From NCBI GenBank assembly GCA_949825065.1, contig OX463852.1, positions 20,114,189 to 20,178,188 of the forward strand: a stretch of 64,000 bases of DNA, given 5' to 3'. This DNA is from Odontocerum albicorne. Lineage: Eukaryota; Arthropoda; Insecta; Trichoptera; Odontoceridae. Below the pieces are notes generated by a model. That model did no database searches. It was not told where the DNA came from and was given only the letters and a program-made list of their open reading frames with translations. Every line of letters starts with the position of its first letter. Position 1 is the stretch's first letter. Shown here in pieces: positions 55,375 through 64,000 of this stretch. A program made the translations under genes and the position numbers.

Positions 55375-55545
55375 AAAAAACACATATGTCTAGCCTACTG
55401 CTATATTTCTTCCAATTAACCAGAAAAACTAATCGGGTAAAACAAACGAAAACATTTTTTTTATTATTACCATTATAAATTTAAATTTCGAATCTCCGGA
55501 TATAAGTCACGCATCTTATCACTTCCCCACGGATATCGACTTAAA
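55375..55545 (-). mobile_element. SINE A copy, strongly degraded
   Basis: Minus strand: head scrap (CGATATCCGTGGGGAAG, TAAGATGCGTGAC), 'CCGGAGATTCGAAATT', tail 'TTTTCTGGTTAATTGGAAG'. Position-by-position order is correct but identity is low. Confidence 0.5.
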
Positions 55546-55614
55546 AAATATTTGACTTAAAAAAATATCAAAATTTCTTGATAAACTAATATCATTTTAA
55601 ATATCGCTCTTTAT

Positions 55615-56350
55615 CAGACCTGGGCAAACTACGTGGCTTATGACTCCCCATACGGCCCGTAAGCCACGGATTAAAAAAAATTGTGAAATAAAAATTTCTT
55701 TGAAAAACAGATTTTTTTACGGAATATTTTATCAAAAGCTTAATAAAACAACCTTTCTTAGGACCAAGTAAACTCCCTCTTTCAGCACCAACCCATAATA
55801 TAATATATTGAACACCCGAAGTCGATATCATTTTCAGATCTCAACGAAAACATTCTGTTAGTTTGAAGTATTATTACAAGTATTCTGTTGGTTGGAAGAG
55901 ATTGCCTCCTGAGAATTAGCCCTCAAGATTGTATAATATTATTACTCTTTTGTTGTATATAGTACAACCTGGTAGGTTTATTGTCATGTGGCAATCACTT
56001 GCAACCAACCAGAAAGATGTTCAAGAGGTCTTAAGGGAAAACCAGACTGGATTTTTTTTATATATCTGGGTTCCAGCGGGATTTGAACCCGCAACTTTTC
56101 GCCTTACCAACTAGGCCAGGGAGGTCGTTTTCTATGAAGTGTCTGTAGAAAAAAATAAGTATATAAAATTCCGTTTCCTGACTTTTATTAGGTGCATTTG
56201 TACAGCTGTCTTTTTTATAGTACCAAATTACACAGCAATGTGAAAAAAAAACTACGTTATATACTCGATTATGAGGAATAGGTAAGGTATGAGTACTGCG
56301 GCTCGCCGTTAACTTCGAGATTCATATGTGGCCCGACAGCTGAAAGTCAA
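55615..56350. mobile_element. possible hAT (Buster-like) element ends with SINEs inside
   Basis: The left end CCTGGGCAAACTACG with ACGGCCCGTAAGCC and the right end TGTGGCCCGACAGCTGAAAG resemble the ends of Buster-type hAT elements (GGGCAAACTACGGCCCG ... GGCCCG.GGCTGAAA). The stretch between holds two SINE A tails and no transposase. Confidence 0.3.
55865..56130. mobile_element. two SINE A copies arranged tail to tail
   Basis: Plus tail at 55879-55935 (TTGGTTGGAAGAGATTGCC, GAGAATTAGCCCTC) abuts a full minus copy at 55945-56130: head GACCTCCCTGGCCTAGTTGG, B box GCGGGTTCAAATCCCGC, 'TGGAACCCAGATATA', 'CCAGTCTGGTTTTCCCTTA', tail and 'GGTTGTACTATATACAAC'. Confidence 0.85.
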
Positions 56351-57116
56351 ATCAGCGGTTGTCAATGTCATCATTATATTTTCCTTTCGGATCGGGGTTG
56401 CAGCCTCGCTAGCACAGATCTACTTATCTCAATCTCTGGCCAACTCTCCACATCCACCCTGTCCAAAAAAAAAGTAATTATTTTTTTCGTTTGAAGCAAT
56501 AATTATGCGTTGCACAATCGACGGGTGCACCTCTTTCTCAGACATCGTGTGCCTTACCAATGAAGGAATCTGAAAGGCTGACCGACCGCTCTCCCTAGAG
56601 AGAACAGAGTGACAAAGAAATGATAATGTATGATTTGTTTAAAATAACACCAAAAATTACTTCTCTGATACTCATAGAAGTATAAATAGGCCACATATAG
56701 GTTTCATGTGGCAAAGAATGAGACCTATGTCCATATTGAAAGACTATGAAAATTAAAACAACATGATCATCGGATAGCAAAAAAAAATCAGGATCAACTC
56801 GAGACAGATCGGACAAAAGTGTATCAAAATAAATTATGGTGAATAAATATTGAAAAGAAAATTACAAGCAAATTGTCTTCAAACGGTTACTTAAATAAAA
56901 AGATAAATTCAATCGAAAAGAAAAAAAAAAACATGAGAAATAATATTTTAGTCGGCCCCAGTAAACAAACCTTTAGAGCTACTTGAGTAGACCAGTCTAC
57001 TTACAGTATTTCTTAGATACTCTCATGCTGTCTAGTTTCTTTCAAATTGTTATTGGTACGAATCATCCTTATTATAGGATAGAATGCCTAATTAAATAAT
57101 AATTATAATACTCGAG
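56351..57116. other. no feature seen
   Basis: No recognised feature; 56390-56460 is slightly GC-richer. Confidence 0.4.
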
Positions 57117-57312
57117 TAGACACAGAACTCGCAGTTCGACATTTCACGTTTTAGCAACACTGCCGCATGTAAAGAGGCAACAACATTCGCACACGTTCTC
57201 GGTGCGTGCGAGTATTGCTTTCAGATGAACTTTTTTACCAAAATAGGGCAGTAAAATTTTATATATTTTTTGATATTTGCGGAAATCGAGCCCGAAACCT
57301 CCCAGTGAAAAT
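57117..57312 (-). mobile_element. SINE C copy, best body
   Basis: Minus strand: tRNA-like head (57262-57312, with GGAGGTTTCGGGCTCGATTTC), a linker, 'TGGTAAAAAAGTTCATCTG', 'AATACTCGCACGCACC', 'TGTTGTTGCCTCTTTACATG', 'CGGCAGTGTTGC' and 'GAACTGCGAGTTCTGTG'. The body is unrelated to SINE A. Confidence 0.55.
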
Positions 57313-57827
57313 CAATCGTCGTAGTATCAATAAATACAATTTGATATTGATAATGAATGACAAAAAGGTGTTGTGGAGCAATGAGAAGAACACAACATGT
57401 TTTTATCAAAGACACACACACCGTTGTGCAAAAAGCTTTGGTTGCAAAATGTCATTTCTCGCCCTCGCTGCTTGCTGTAACTTATTGTTTGTTATAATTT
57501 GAAAATGAAATATTAACTTCTGTTTTTTGGCACGTTGAAGAGGTGTTATGCCGAACGCGAATAACGTTACATTGTATTACCTGTTCAAGTGTTGCCACCT
57601 CCAAACGCTAAAGTAATTGCCGACAGATACATTCAAAATAATCTAACATATCTCAATTAACTCTGAAACAGATTTTTTATTTTTCTATATGTAAAAAATA
57701 GCTATATGTAATATTGCGTCTGCAGATGACCTGCTTATGATCGACAATATCACAACGGCCTAAATATAAAGTAGTCTAACTTAAAGGACTCAGCTGCTCA
57801 AATATGGCTGAATATCAGGATACAATT
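57313..57827. other. no feature seen
   Basis: Only chance frames. Confidence 0.4.
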
Positions 57828-58125
57828 TGATAATAATGATAATAATCATGATGATGATGATGCTGGCGACAATGATGAAGGTTGTGATGATAGTGATGAT
57901 GATGATGCTGGTGATGATAACAATGACGGTGGTAGTGATGATGATGCTGACGATGGCGGTAGAAGTGATAATGATGATTATGGTAGCGATGATGATGATG
58001 ACGACGATGGTGATGATGGTGATGATGATGATGATTACGATGGCGGGGTTGTTGATGATGATGATTGTGATGATGATGATCATAATAATGATACTAAATG
58101 CCAATAATAATAATAATAATAATAA
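57828..58125. repeat. GAT/GGT-rich trinucleotide microsatellite
   Basis: About 300 bp of imperfect (GAT)n interrupted by GCT, GGT and GAC, passing into (AAT)n at the right end. It generates long open frames on both strands (methionine/valine-rich on plus, isoleucine/threonine-rich on minus), which are artefacts. Confidence 0.97.
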
Positions 58126-58394
58126 AATGACAAACTTTTCAACGGCGTTTAGAGAGAAGTTTCTCCTCAAGAGAGGTCTAACTCGGAATTCGAACCTACC
58201 ATTATTGACAAATTAAAAATATTAAAAAAAAAAAAAGTTGAGTGTAAAAATAGGAAGGTTGCGGCAGTAACCATTCGATTTGATATTTCCCCGCATCTGC
58301 ATATATAGATTACATATGTTACATGGGCAATATCCTAACTAACAAACATGAGATAGGGATGGATATCCAATTAAGTATCCAAAATGGAACCAGA

Positions 58395-58670
58395 GTAGCT
58401 GCAGAACTTAACAAACCGCTGAGCAGAAAGGCTTTGTCCCGGATACCAAACTACCGATATACAATTCGATAATTTTACCCATAGTAACATAATATGGGTC
58501 CGAAGAGTGGGTCATCATGACACTCAAATACCAATAAAAATTACCGAGCTTCGAAATCCGAATACTGCAAAAGATACTTAGCCCAAGACAAGCTGCAGAT
58601 GAGTGGAAACTGAGATCAAACGAAAAAACTCTAAAGTTAACGAGAACACCACAAATTACCAGCGACATAT
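58395..58670 (+). mobile_element. LINE fragment (LTYGSEEW block)
   Basis: The plus strand reads PIYNSIILPIVTYGSEEWVI, MTLK, then LPSFEIRILQKILSPRQAAD and EWKLRSNEKTLKL. This matches the post-polymerase region (YGSETW..., FERKILRKIFGP...., WR.R.N.EL) of an endonuclease/RT LINE. Few stops, but short. Confidence 0.65.
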
Positions 58671-59009
58671 GTTTATAGAATAAGAAATATCAAAATAATT
58701 CTCATTATAAAAAAATATTCAAATTTTATTATTATCATTTTAAAACAGACTGATAATATCTATTCAATAACAAGTGAATGCTTATATCAGCCATTTGATA
58801 TGTATATGTGTAACACATATGTGTTCTATCATACACGTACATCCATTCTAGAGCTTAGCAACTAAAATAGCGATACGAATAAAAACACCTCAGGCAAACC
58901 TGAGATTGTATAATAACTGGTCCAAAATGTAACCCAAAGCTACGTTAACCTTTGCGACCCTCCACTACGAAAATTTAAACAGGGTTCAATTTTTTTTTCT
59001 CAATACATG
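58671..59009. other. no feature seen
   Basis: Nothing recognised. Confidence 0.4.
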
Positions 59010-59490
59010 CTTTGCGTTCTATATGCTATAAAAATCAGAATTATTGCGAATTTTCCTTCAATATCTCGCCGAAAATGTTCAGAAAATTTCCGATCATGAA
59101 TTTACGCTCAGATTGCCTTTTACCATTTCCAGTTCATCGCTCCTTCAGCTTCACGTTGTTTTTTTATTGTCTAAGTCGCCAGACTCTGAAACCAGTTACC
59201 AATTACCGCAAGACTTGCCCTCGTTGGCTTGCTTTAAACATCATCTTAAAAAATATTACTTCTCTTCAATGACAAAATGTGCGTCTACATAACTCGTATT
59301 CTCTTGTCCTATCCCATTTTGCTTCTTTTTCCCAGTCTTTGGCGACATTTCCAAATATGTTGTTTTTCTGTTTTTTTTTCTTATTGTAACCCAGCAACTG
59401 GCACGAATATGCGTATTTCTTGTCTGGTTGGTTGGAAAATACTGTCATTTAACAATAAATTCACCATTTATATACATTACAATAAAGTGT
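59010..59490 (+). mobile_element. LINE-J copy, C-terminus plus 3' end
   Basis: Two frames carry the LINE-J C-terminus: NISPKMFRKFPIMNLRSDCL, LPFPVHRSFSFTLFF and SLACFKHHLKKYYFSS (matching SLACFKKRLKKLLISS). The 3' end at 59420-59495 has 'CTGGTTGGTTGGAAAATAC' and 'TTACAATAAAGTG'. It is frameshifted in the middle; the 3' UTR is shorter than in the main copy. Confidence 0.8.
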
Positions 59491-60357
59491 CTTAATGAAT
59501 AATTTTAGAGTCGTTTGTTTACAGTTATTTAAATACCCAACTCTCATATCTGTTTTTGGAGTTAAGAAAGTTATTACTTTCCCGTTTTGGAGCGGATCAA
59601 AATTATCAAATATAGTTAAAGGTTAAATATCACAGATATTTTTCTCGTAAAACAATTTCAAGAAAAAAATCTAACATCAAATCAATGTACTCGTATTTTG
59701 TACTCTGGCGCTAGCATATCTAGCAAAATAAAAGAATTAGGTGCTTCAAAAATATTTAAATGACAAAAGTTTTAAATTGAGAATTTTAAACTGCATTTGT
59801 CATTTATTTCATTAAATCAGTTACTTTTGTGTAAATTTGACGTCCTAAATTTGTTGTTTCTTGTCCTCAGTGTTATTGTGAAATTGTTTAAAAGAATACA
59901 TGAGAAATCAGTCAATTTGCTTTTCTTTAACATAAACCGAAAGATCGTTTATATTTATTTGTGAAATATCATTTCCCAAAGTGACCGTACATCACGCACA
60001 GCTGACAGTAAGTGAGCTTTGAACCGATTATTCTCTTTTCAACAAAGGTAAAATGCTCACTTGAAACATCGCCCGTAATTACTATCGTGAGCAATTATTC
60101 AAAAATCTTATTTTGGTTTTCATATTGGAAATAACGAAAATATGACTCGATTCCAATTTGGGACGAAACTTTAGTTGTTCTCAATGTTTATCTTCTCAAT
60201 GTTTATTGGTTATTCCTAAAAAAATATATATTTTTACTTTGGGATATAATTAAAGTTGTAATTTAATTGAATTCAAACAATATTGAAATTCAAAAAGATG
60301 TATTGCTTAAGTAAAACTGAAATTGATGAGTCTTTTTTTTGTCTATATATTCTTATA
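59491..60357. other. no feature seen
   Basis: AT-rich; a short direct repeat 'CAATGTTTATCTTCTCAATG' lies at about 60180-60205. Confidence 0.45.
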
Positions 60358-61621
60358 CAGAGTGGCCACTGAAAGACTGAATGATATAAAACAAAAATAA
60401 CTTTTACAAATACATGTTTTTTTATTATTTTATTTGGAAATATAATAAATGGATTTTTTTTAAATAATGTGTGAAAAACAACATCCCTCAAATGACTATC
60501 ATTTTCCTGCTCACAAATACAGGCTCTTTCCACAGCATTTTCCATGACCGTACGCAAGGGTTCAGGAAGTAAACATCGGATTTTAGCTCGAATGTTCACC
60601 TTAAGTTCTTGAATTGTTCGAGGTTTATTTGCGTAAACCCGTTATTTCAAGTAGCCCCACAAAAATAAGTCTGGTGCCGTCAAATCAGGTGAATGCGGAG
60701 GCCGAAAAAATTAAGCATTTTTTGAAATTATTCGTTCACCGAACATTTCTCGCAGGAGGTCCATCGTCGCCCTAGTAGTATGCGCAGTAGCTCCATCCTG
60801 ATGGAACCATAACTCTTGATTATCTTCGACCGCTGGGCGTAAAAAAATTCAAGCATTGTCATATACAGGGCCCCGTTGATTCTTTTTGGATGACATTCCT
60901 CATTTTCAAAGAAATAGGGACCGATAACTCAGCCATAACACCGCACCAAACAATGCATTTTTGGGGATGCAATTGATGCTGATGTAATCCCTGGGATTCT
61001 CAGTACCCCAAAATCTGCAGTTTTGTTTGTTGATATACCCGTTTAAATGAAAATGGGGCTCATCACTCATTATCAAGTTGTTTAAAAAGGGTTTGTTATC
61101 TCTGGCTAGGTGTTGAAATAAAATGGCGTGCTGCAAACGCTGCTGAGTATCTTGGGGTAATAAAGTTTGGGACATCTTGTTTGGAAACATTTTTAAATCC
61201 CATTTCATAATCTTCTGAAGCGATGTTCTGGCGATGCCTAGTTGAGCGGAGCGACGACGGGTAGAGACAGATGGATCCTCAAAGACAATCGGCCGTACAG
61301 CTTCCACCGCTTCGTCAGTGCGCACAGTGAGCTTAGAACCTCTTCCCGGAAGATCGCCGACTAATGCAATTCTTTCAAACCAGGCGACAAGGTTCCGAAT
61401 CATGTTATCGCTAGGAGATACTCGGACGTTAAAATGTTGCTGGTATTTTCTCTGGGTTTCAATAATAGCTATTTTACTGGAATAGAAACCCCGTATGAGT
61501 TTTACTCGGTGCTGGACATCATACGTAGCCATTTTAATCTTCAAGGGATGCTCTATAACCTGTAAAAAAATGAACAAGTTATAACTTTTTCAAACCTTTC
61601 AGTCTTTCAGTGGCCATCCTG
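60358..61621 (-). mobile_element. near-full-length mariner/Tc1-superfamily element
   Basis: Terminal inverted repeats CAGAGTGGCCACTGAAAGAC (left) and CAGGATGGCCACTGAAAGAC (right, reverse complement) extend about 26 bp and are flanked by TA (60356-60357, 61622-61623). The 1264-bp length equals that of a complete element, with the transposase on the minus strand. Confidence 0.95.
60480..61532 (-). pseudogene. DDE transposase, complete but frameshifted
   Basis: From ATG 61532: MATYDVQHRVKLIRGFYSSK (first helix-turn-helix), DLPGRGSKLTVRTDEAVEAV, then STRRRSAQLGIARTSLQKIM (second). The first catalytic block is IMSDEPHFHLNGYINKQNCR. After a frameshift near 60930 come ELWFHQDGATAHTT (about 60780-60820) and HSPDLTAPDLFLWGYLK (about 60640-60690), the latter followed by an in-frame stop (TAA). 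The C-terminus NIRAKIRCLLPEPLRTVMEN is in a further open frame (60273-60599). All three catalytic positions are still recognisable. This type, with YxNKQNCRFW, is common in insect genomes; I give no family name. Confidence 0.88.
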
Positions 61622-62737
61622 TATAGTTAAAAATAAATAGCATGCTCAGAGAAATTCTCTGAAAATAATTTTCAGTACTTATTGTAATAAAAAAAGTATC
61701 GTTTTTGGGAGTGCGGTGTCTATCGGTGCTTATGTTGACTTTTCATCGGAGTTTTGCAAATCATTTTTGTGTGTTTTTTTTAATATCCCATATTAAGCGT
61801 TTCCTCACTGGGTGATGTCATTTATCAAGACGGAAGAAGCTATTGAGTGGGAAAGGAGAAAATTTTGTTGTAGTGAAGTTTTCTTGTTATGAGGGCTCGC
61901 CGCCATTGCAGAAAATGAGTAAATACTTCGTTATGGGGTGAAGTTTTCCCGCTGAGAGGGCTCATCGCATTGACAAAGAGGAAGTAAACACTTTGTTATG
62001 GGGGAAAGTACGATACTGGCTAGAAGAGTAATACTTTCATACCGTAAACTGTTATTGAAAATAATCGATCGTAGGGGTTTTCAGCATTCAAAAACAAAAA
62101 TCCTCAATTTTTTTATATTCATTCAGAAATTATTCATTTTAAAACTTCTAACGTTATTTAAACAACACAGGCATTAAAAGGGTGAAATAAAATTGAAAAA
62201 AAAACACGTATTAAAATATAACAACCTTATTTTTTACTATTTTTAAGCATTCGTAAATGGATTATTTAATTTTTTTAAATTATTGTTACCATAATATAAA
62301 TAAATATGACATCGCTCAAATTGTGAGATGGGCTATTAATTTTCTTCGTAATTGTGATGTGCTAAGGATTGACTCACGTGGTACATACTCGTAATAAAGT
62401 CTAACAATTTAGTAATAAATAAGAAGAATAAATAACCTTTGCCAGCTTCAAGAGTAAAAAACAAAGCTTTTAAATAATTAATTTACAATCAAGACATTTT
62501 CTAAGTGTTTACGATTTTTTAAATATGTTTCAATTGTATGAAGGAGGTTGTGGAGGGATTTATAAATTTCTTTGAATTAATACAGCAAGCCAAGTGTTTG
62601 TACATGTTCACAATTTTGTACATGTTCGTAATTAGGTTTCGCAACAATGAGAATTTTGTAAAATTAATTGCATAATATTCAACGATAGGTTGCAATAATT
62701 GAACCAACGTATTTTTTCAAATATATTATATACGAGT
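61622..62737. other. intergenic with a two-unit tandem repeat at 61862-62005
   Basis: The two diverged units of about 75 bp share GTGAAGTTTTC, GAGGGCTC, CGTTATGGGG/TTGTTATGGG and AGTAAAYACTT. The remainder is AT-rich and otherwise empty. Confidence 0.55.
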
Positions 62738-62832
62738 ATATGTCCTCAGAAACATACAGGCAAAAACCTAGTTTACCGGATAACAAATGACGGTCAACCT
62801 GAATCCATATAATTTGAGGGTGTCCACTTGAA
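62738..62832. repeat. dispersed repeat shared with 27273-27365
   Basis: ATGTCCTCAG, ACATACAGGCAAAAACCTAG and ACAAATGACGG align with the other copy; flanks differ. Confidence 0.65.
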
Positions 62833-63034
62833 TTTTTTTTTGTGGTCCTTGTTTTTCATACGAGTATATTATGTTATGTAAATATACAATAATTACTTCT
62901 CATGGTAATGAATAAAACTCTTACCTATTTGACTGTCAAAGCTTTTATCATAATCAAATAATCTAGTGTATTTGATTTTACAATATATTATAAAGAAATT
63001 TGTTTAGGAAATTCTCATAAAAATATCATACATA

Positions 63035-63044
63035 TTTTTTTCAG
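63035..63044 (+). promoter_or_regulatory. candidate 3' splice acceptor before the start exon
   Basis: TTTTTTTCAG followed by ATACTTTTGTAAAAATGG. It implies an upstream 5'-UTR exon, which I cannot locate. Confidence 0.45.
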
Positions 63045-63058
63045 ATACTTTTGTAAAA

Positions 63059-63702
63059 ATGGCAAAAAAAGCATCATCAAATAATCCTGGTGGAAAAAAA
63101 GTTGGTACGTTTTTTTAAATGTATATAGTTTGAAAAAGTAACTGTTTATTTTTTTCTTATTTACACTCTCTATTTCTCACTATACTGGCTTTATATCTTG
63201 TATATTTCATATAAAGAAAAATAAGTGTATTGCAGGAGCTCCTGAAATTAATAATATGGAATATGGAACATTAAAGTTCATATCTGCACTAGTAAAGCGA
63301 TTATCTTGAATAATGCGGTCAAAAGTCAACATTGTCTTTAGCATCTAATGATCAACTTTATTAACTCCTTTCGTAAGAGGGAGTAGTTAGTATGTTTAAA
63401 CTATTCGTGGTTCTTGCATGTTCATGTTTGCACAAAAAATAAAAGTTATGGAAGTTATTTTATCATTGTAATTTATATGCCACTTAATTATATAACACTT
63501 AATTACTCGTATCTTGAACACTGTTTTACTATATAAGAGGTCCTGAAAATTCGTAATAGTCAAATAATTGTGTATAAAATACTTAACTAACTATATGAAC
63601 TTTTGGCAGTAATTCCATGACATTTTAACCATTTTTTTTCAGGTATTCTTGAGAAAAGGGCAAGAAAACGGAAAGTTCCAAATTATGGAGACAAAGGAGT
63701 AG
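63059..63702 (+). CDS. 5' exons of an unrecognised host gene (partial)
   Basis: Exon 1 (63059-63104) starts ATGGCAAAAAAAGCATC in an AAAATGG context and encodes MAKKASSNNPGGKKV plus one base. The donor is GTTG|GTACGT. Exon 2 (63643-63702), after acceptor TTTTTTTTCAG|GT, encodes GILEKRARKRKVPNYGDKGV with donor GTAG|GTAAAG. Both donors interrupt a glycine codon in phase 1, so exon 2 (60 nt) is symmetric and could be skipped without a frame change. The product starts with a lysine-rich N-terminus; KRARKRKVP looks like a nuclear localisation signal. A possible third exon from 63817 (acceptor CCATTAG, weak pyrimidine tract) stays open to TAG 63930-63932 but is doubtful. I do not recognise the family. 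The agreement of splice sites and phase is the main support. Confidence 0.5.
63236..63309 (+). other. possible alternative terminal exon
   Basis: After acceptor GTATTGCAG, a phase-1 continuation from exon 1 would read G-APEINNMEYGTLKFISAL followed by VKRLS and TGA (63307-63309). It competes with exon 2. Evidence is an open frame and one acceptor only. Confidence 0.25.
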
Positions 63703-64000
63703 GTAAAGTTTTCAAAAATATATTTGTTTTGCATTGTAACAATTGAAAATTTTAAAGCTAACACAGGTATTTATACATAAATTTTCGAATCTTATATGAA
63801 CTTAATACACCATTAGGTGTTCGGCGATTAGAAAATACTAGATGTGAGGCTAAACATGCATTTTTTCAATCTATCTCTTGTCCCATATTATTTATACTCG
63901 TATGGCCATATTACCGAAAGAGTCCGTCCTAGAATCCAGGTCGCTGAAAAGACAACCGAAACCAGGGTCGAAATCTTGAGAGGAAATCTGGGGTTACACG

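Noticed and set aside
57790..58216. Overlapping 126-129 codon frames on both strands
   Set aside because: They are translations of a GAT trinucleotide microsatellite, with residue composition limited to a few amino acids.
63817..63932. Third coding exon of the candidate gene
   Set aside because: Phase fits, but the acceptor is weak and the frame stops after 37 codons without recognisable content; kept only as a possibility in the gene entry.

Overview
The window is AT-rich eukaryotic DNA (roughly one third G+C by eye) with no bacterial gene organisation: no long reading frames, no operons, no CRISPR array and no rRNA. The repeat content (several mariner subfamilies, a hAT remnant, a piggyBac-type MITE, tRNA-derived SINEs and 5'-truncated non-LTR retrotransposons) points to an insect. 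Lepidoptera or a neighbouring order is plausible but not proven.

Almost everything that can be identified is a decayed mobile element. SINE family A (tRNA-like head, short A/T-rich linker, body, and a 3' tail ending near 'GGCAATAAGCCCGCC') occurs about thirty times on both strands. Its 3' tail matches the 3' end of a jockey-like LINE (here LINE-J) whose best copy is at 31410-32205, so LINE-J is the likely source of its mobilisation. SINE family B has a type-II tRNA-like head (Ser/Leu style A box) and a different body; five copies are seen. A third composite family (SINE C) has a SINE-A-like head, an unrelated body and, in one copy, a four-fold 101-bp internal expansion (8062-8465). A second LINE group (LINE-R, with YADD, YGSETWTWKK and WRSLVSAYP-type motifs) is scattered as short fragments.

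DNA transposons: four N-terminal-only relics of one mariner family (1-375, 5402-5910, 25673-26032, 48955-49150); internally deleted or frameshifted mariner/Tc1 relatives at 10189-10742, 13256-14167 (nested in LINE-R), 43724-44755 (irritans type), 50303-50672 and 60358-61621 (nearly full length); a fold-back mariner derivative at 42423-42963; a piggyBac-type MITE at 17507-17759; a TA-flanked MITE at 49809-49975; a hAT C-terminal fragment at 40255-40473. Tandem repeats lie at 1287-1454 (56 bp), 6066-6612 (59 bp x 9), 6901-7268 (about 124 bp x 3), 8062-8465 and 57828-58125 (GAT-rich).

The only credible host gene is at the right edge: two small exons (63059-63104 and 63643-63702), both ending in phase 1, with good splice signals and a lysine-rich N-terminus. 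The gene continues beyond the window or into poorly defined exons and I do not recognise the protein.

The most unusual signals are the octamer TACTCGTA/TACGAGTA (30 hand-counted occurrences against an expectation of about 2-3), a CpG-rich island at 18285-18640, and three perfect long-stem hairpins (4075-4141, 40023-40068, 40074-40123). I see no evidence for a new multi-gene system. Repeat boundaries were read by eye and may be off by tens of bases.
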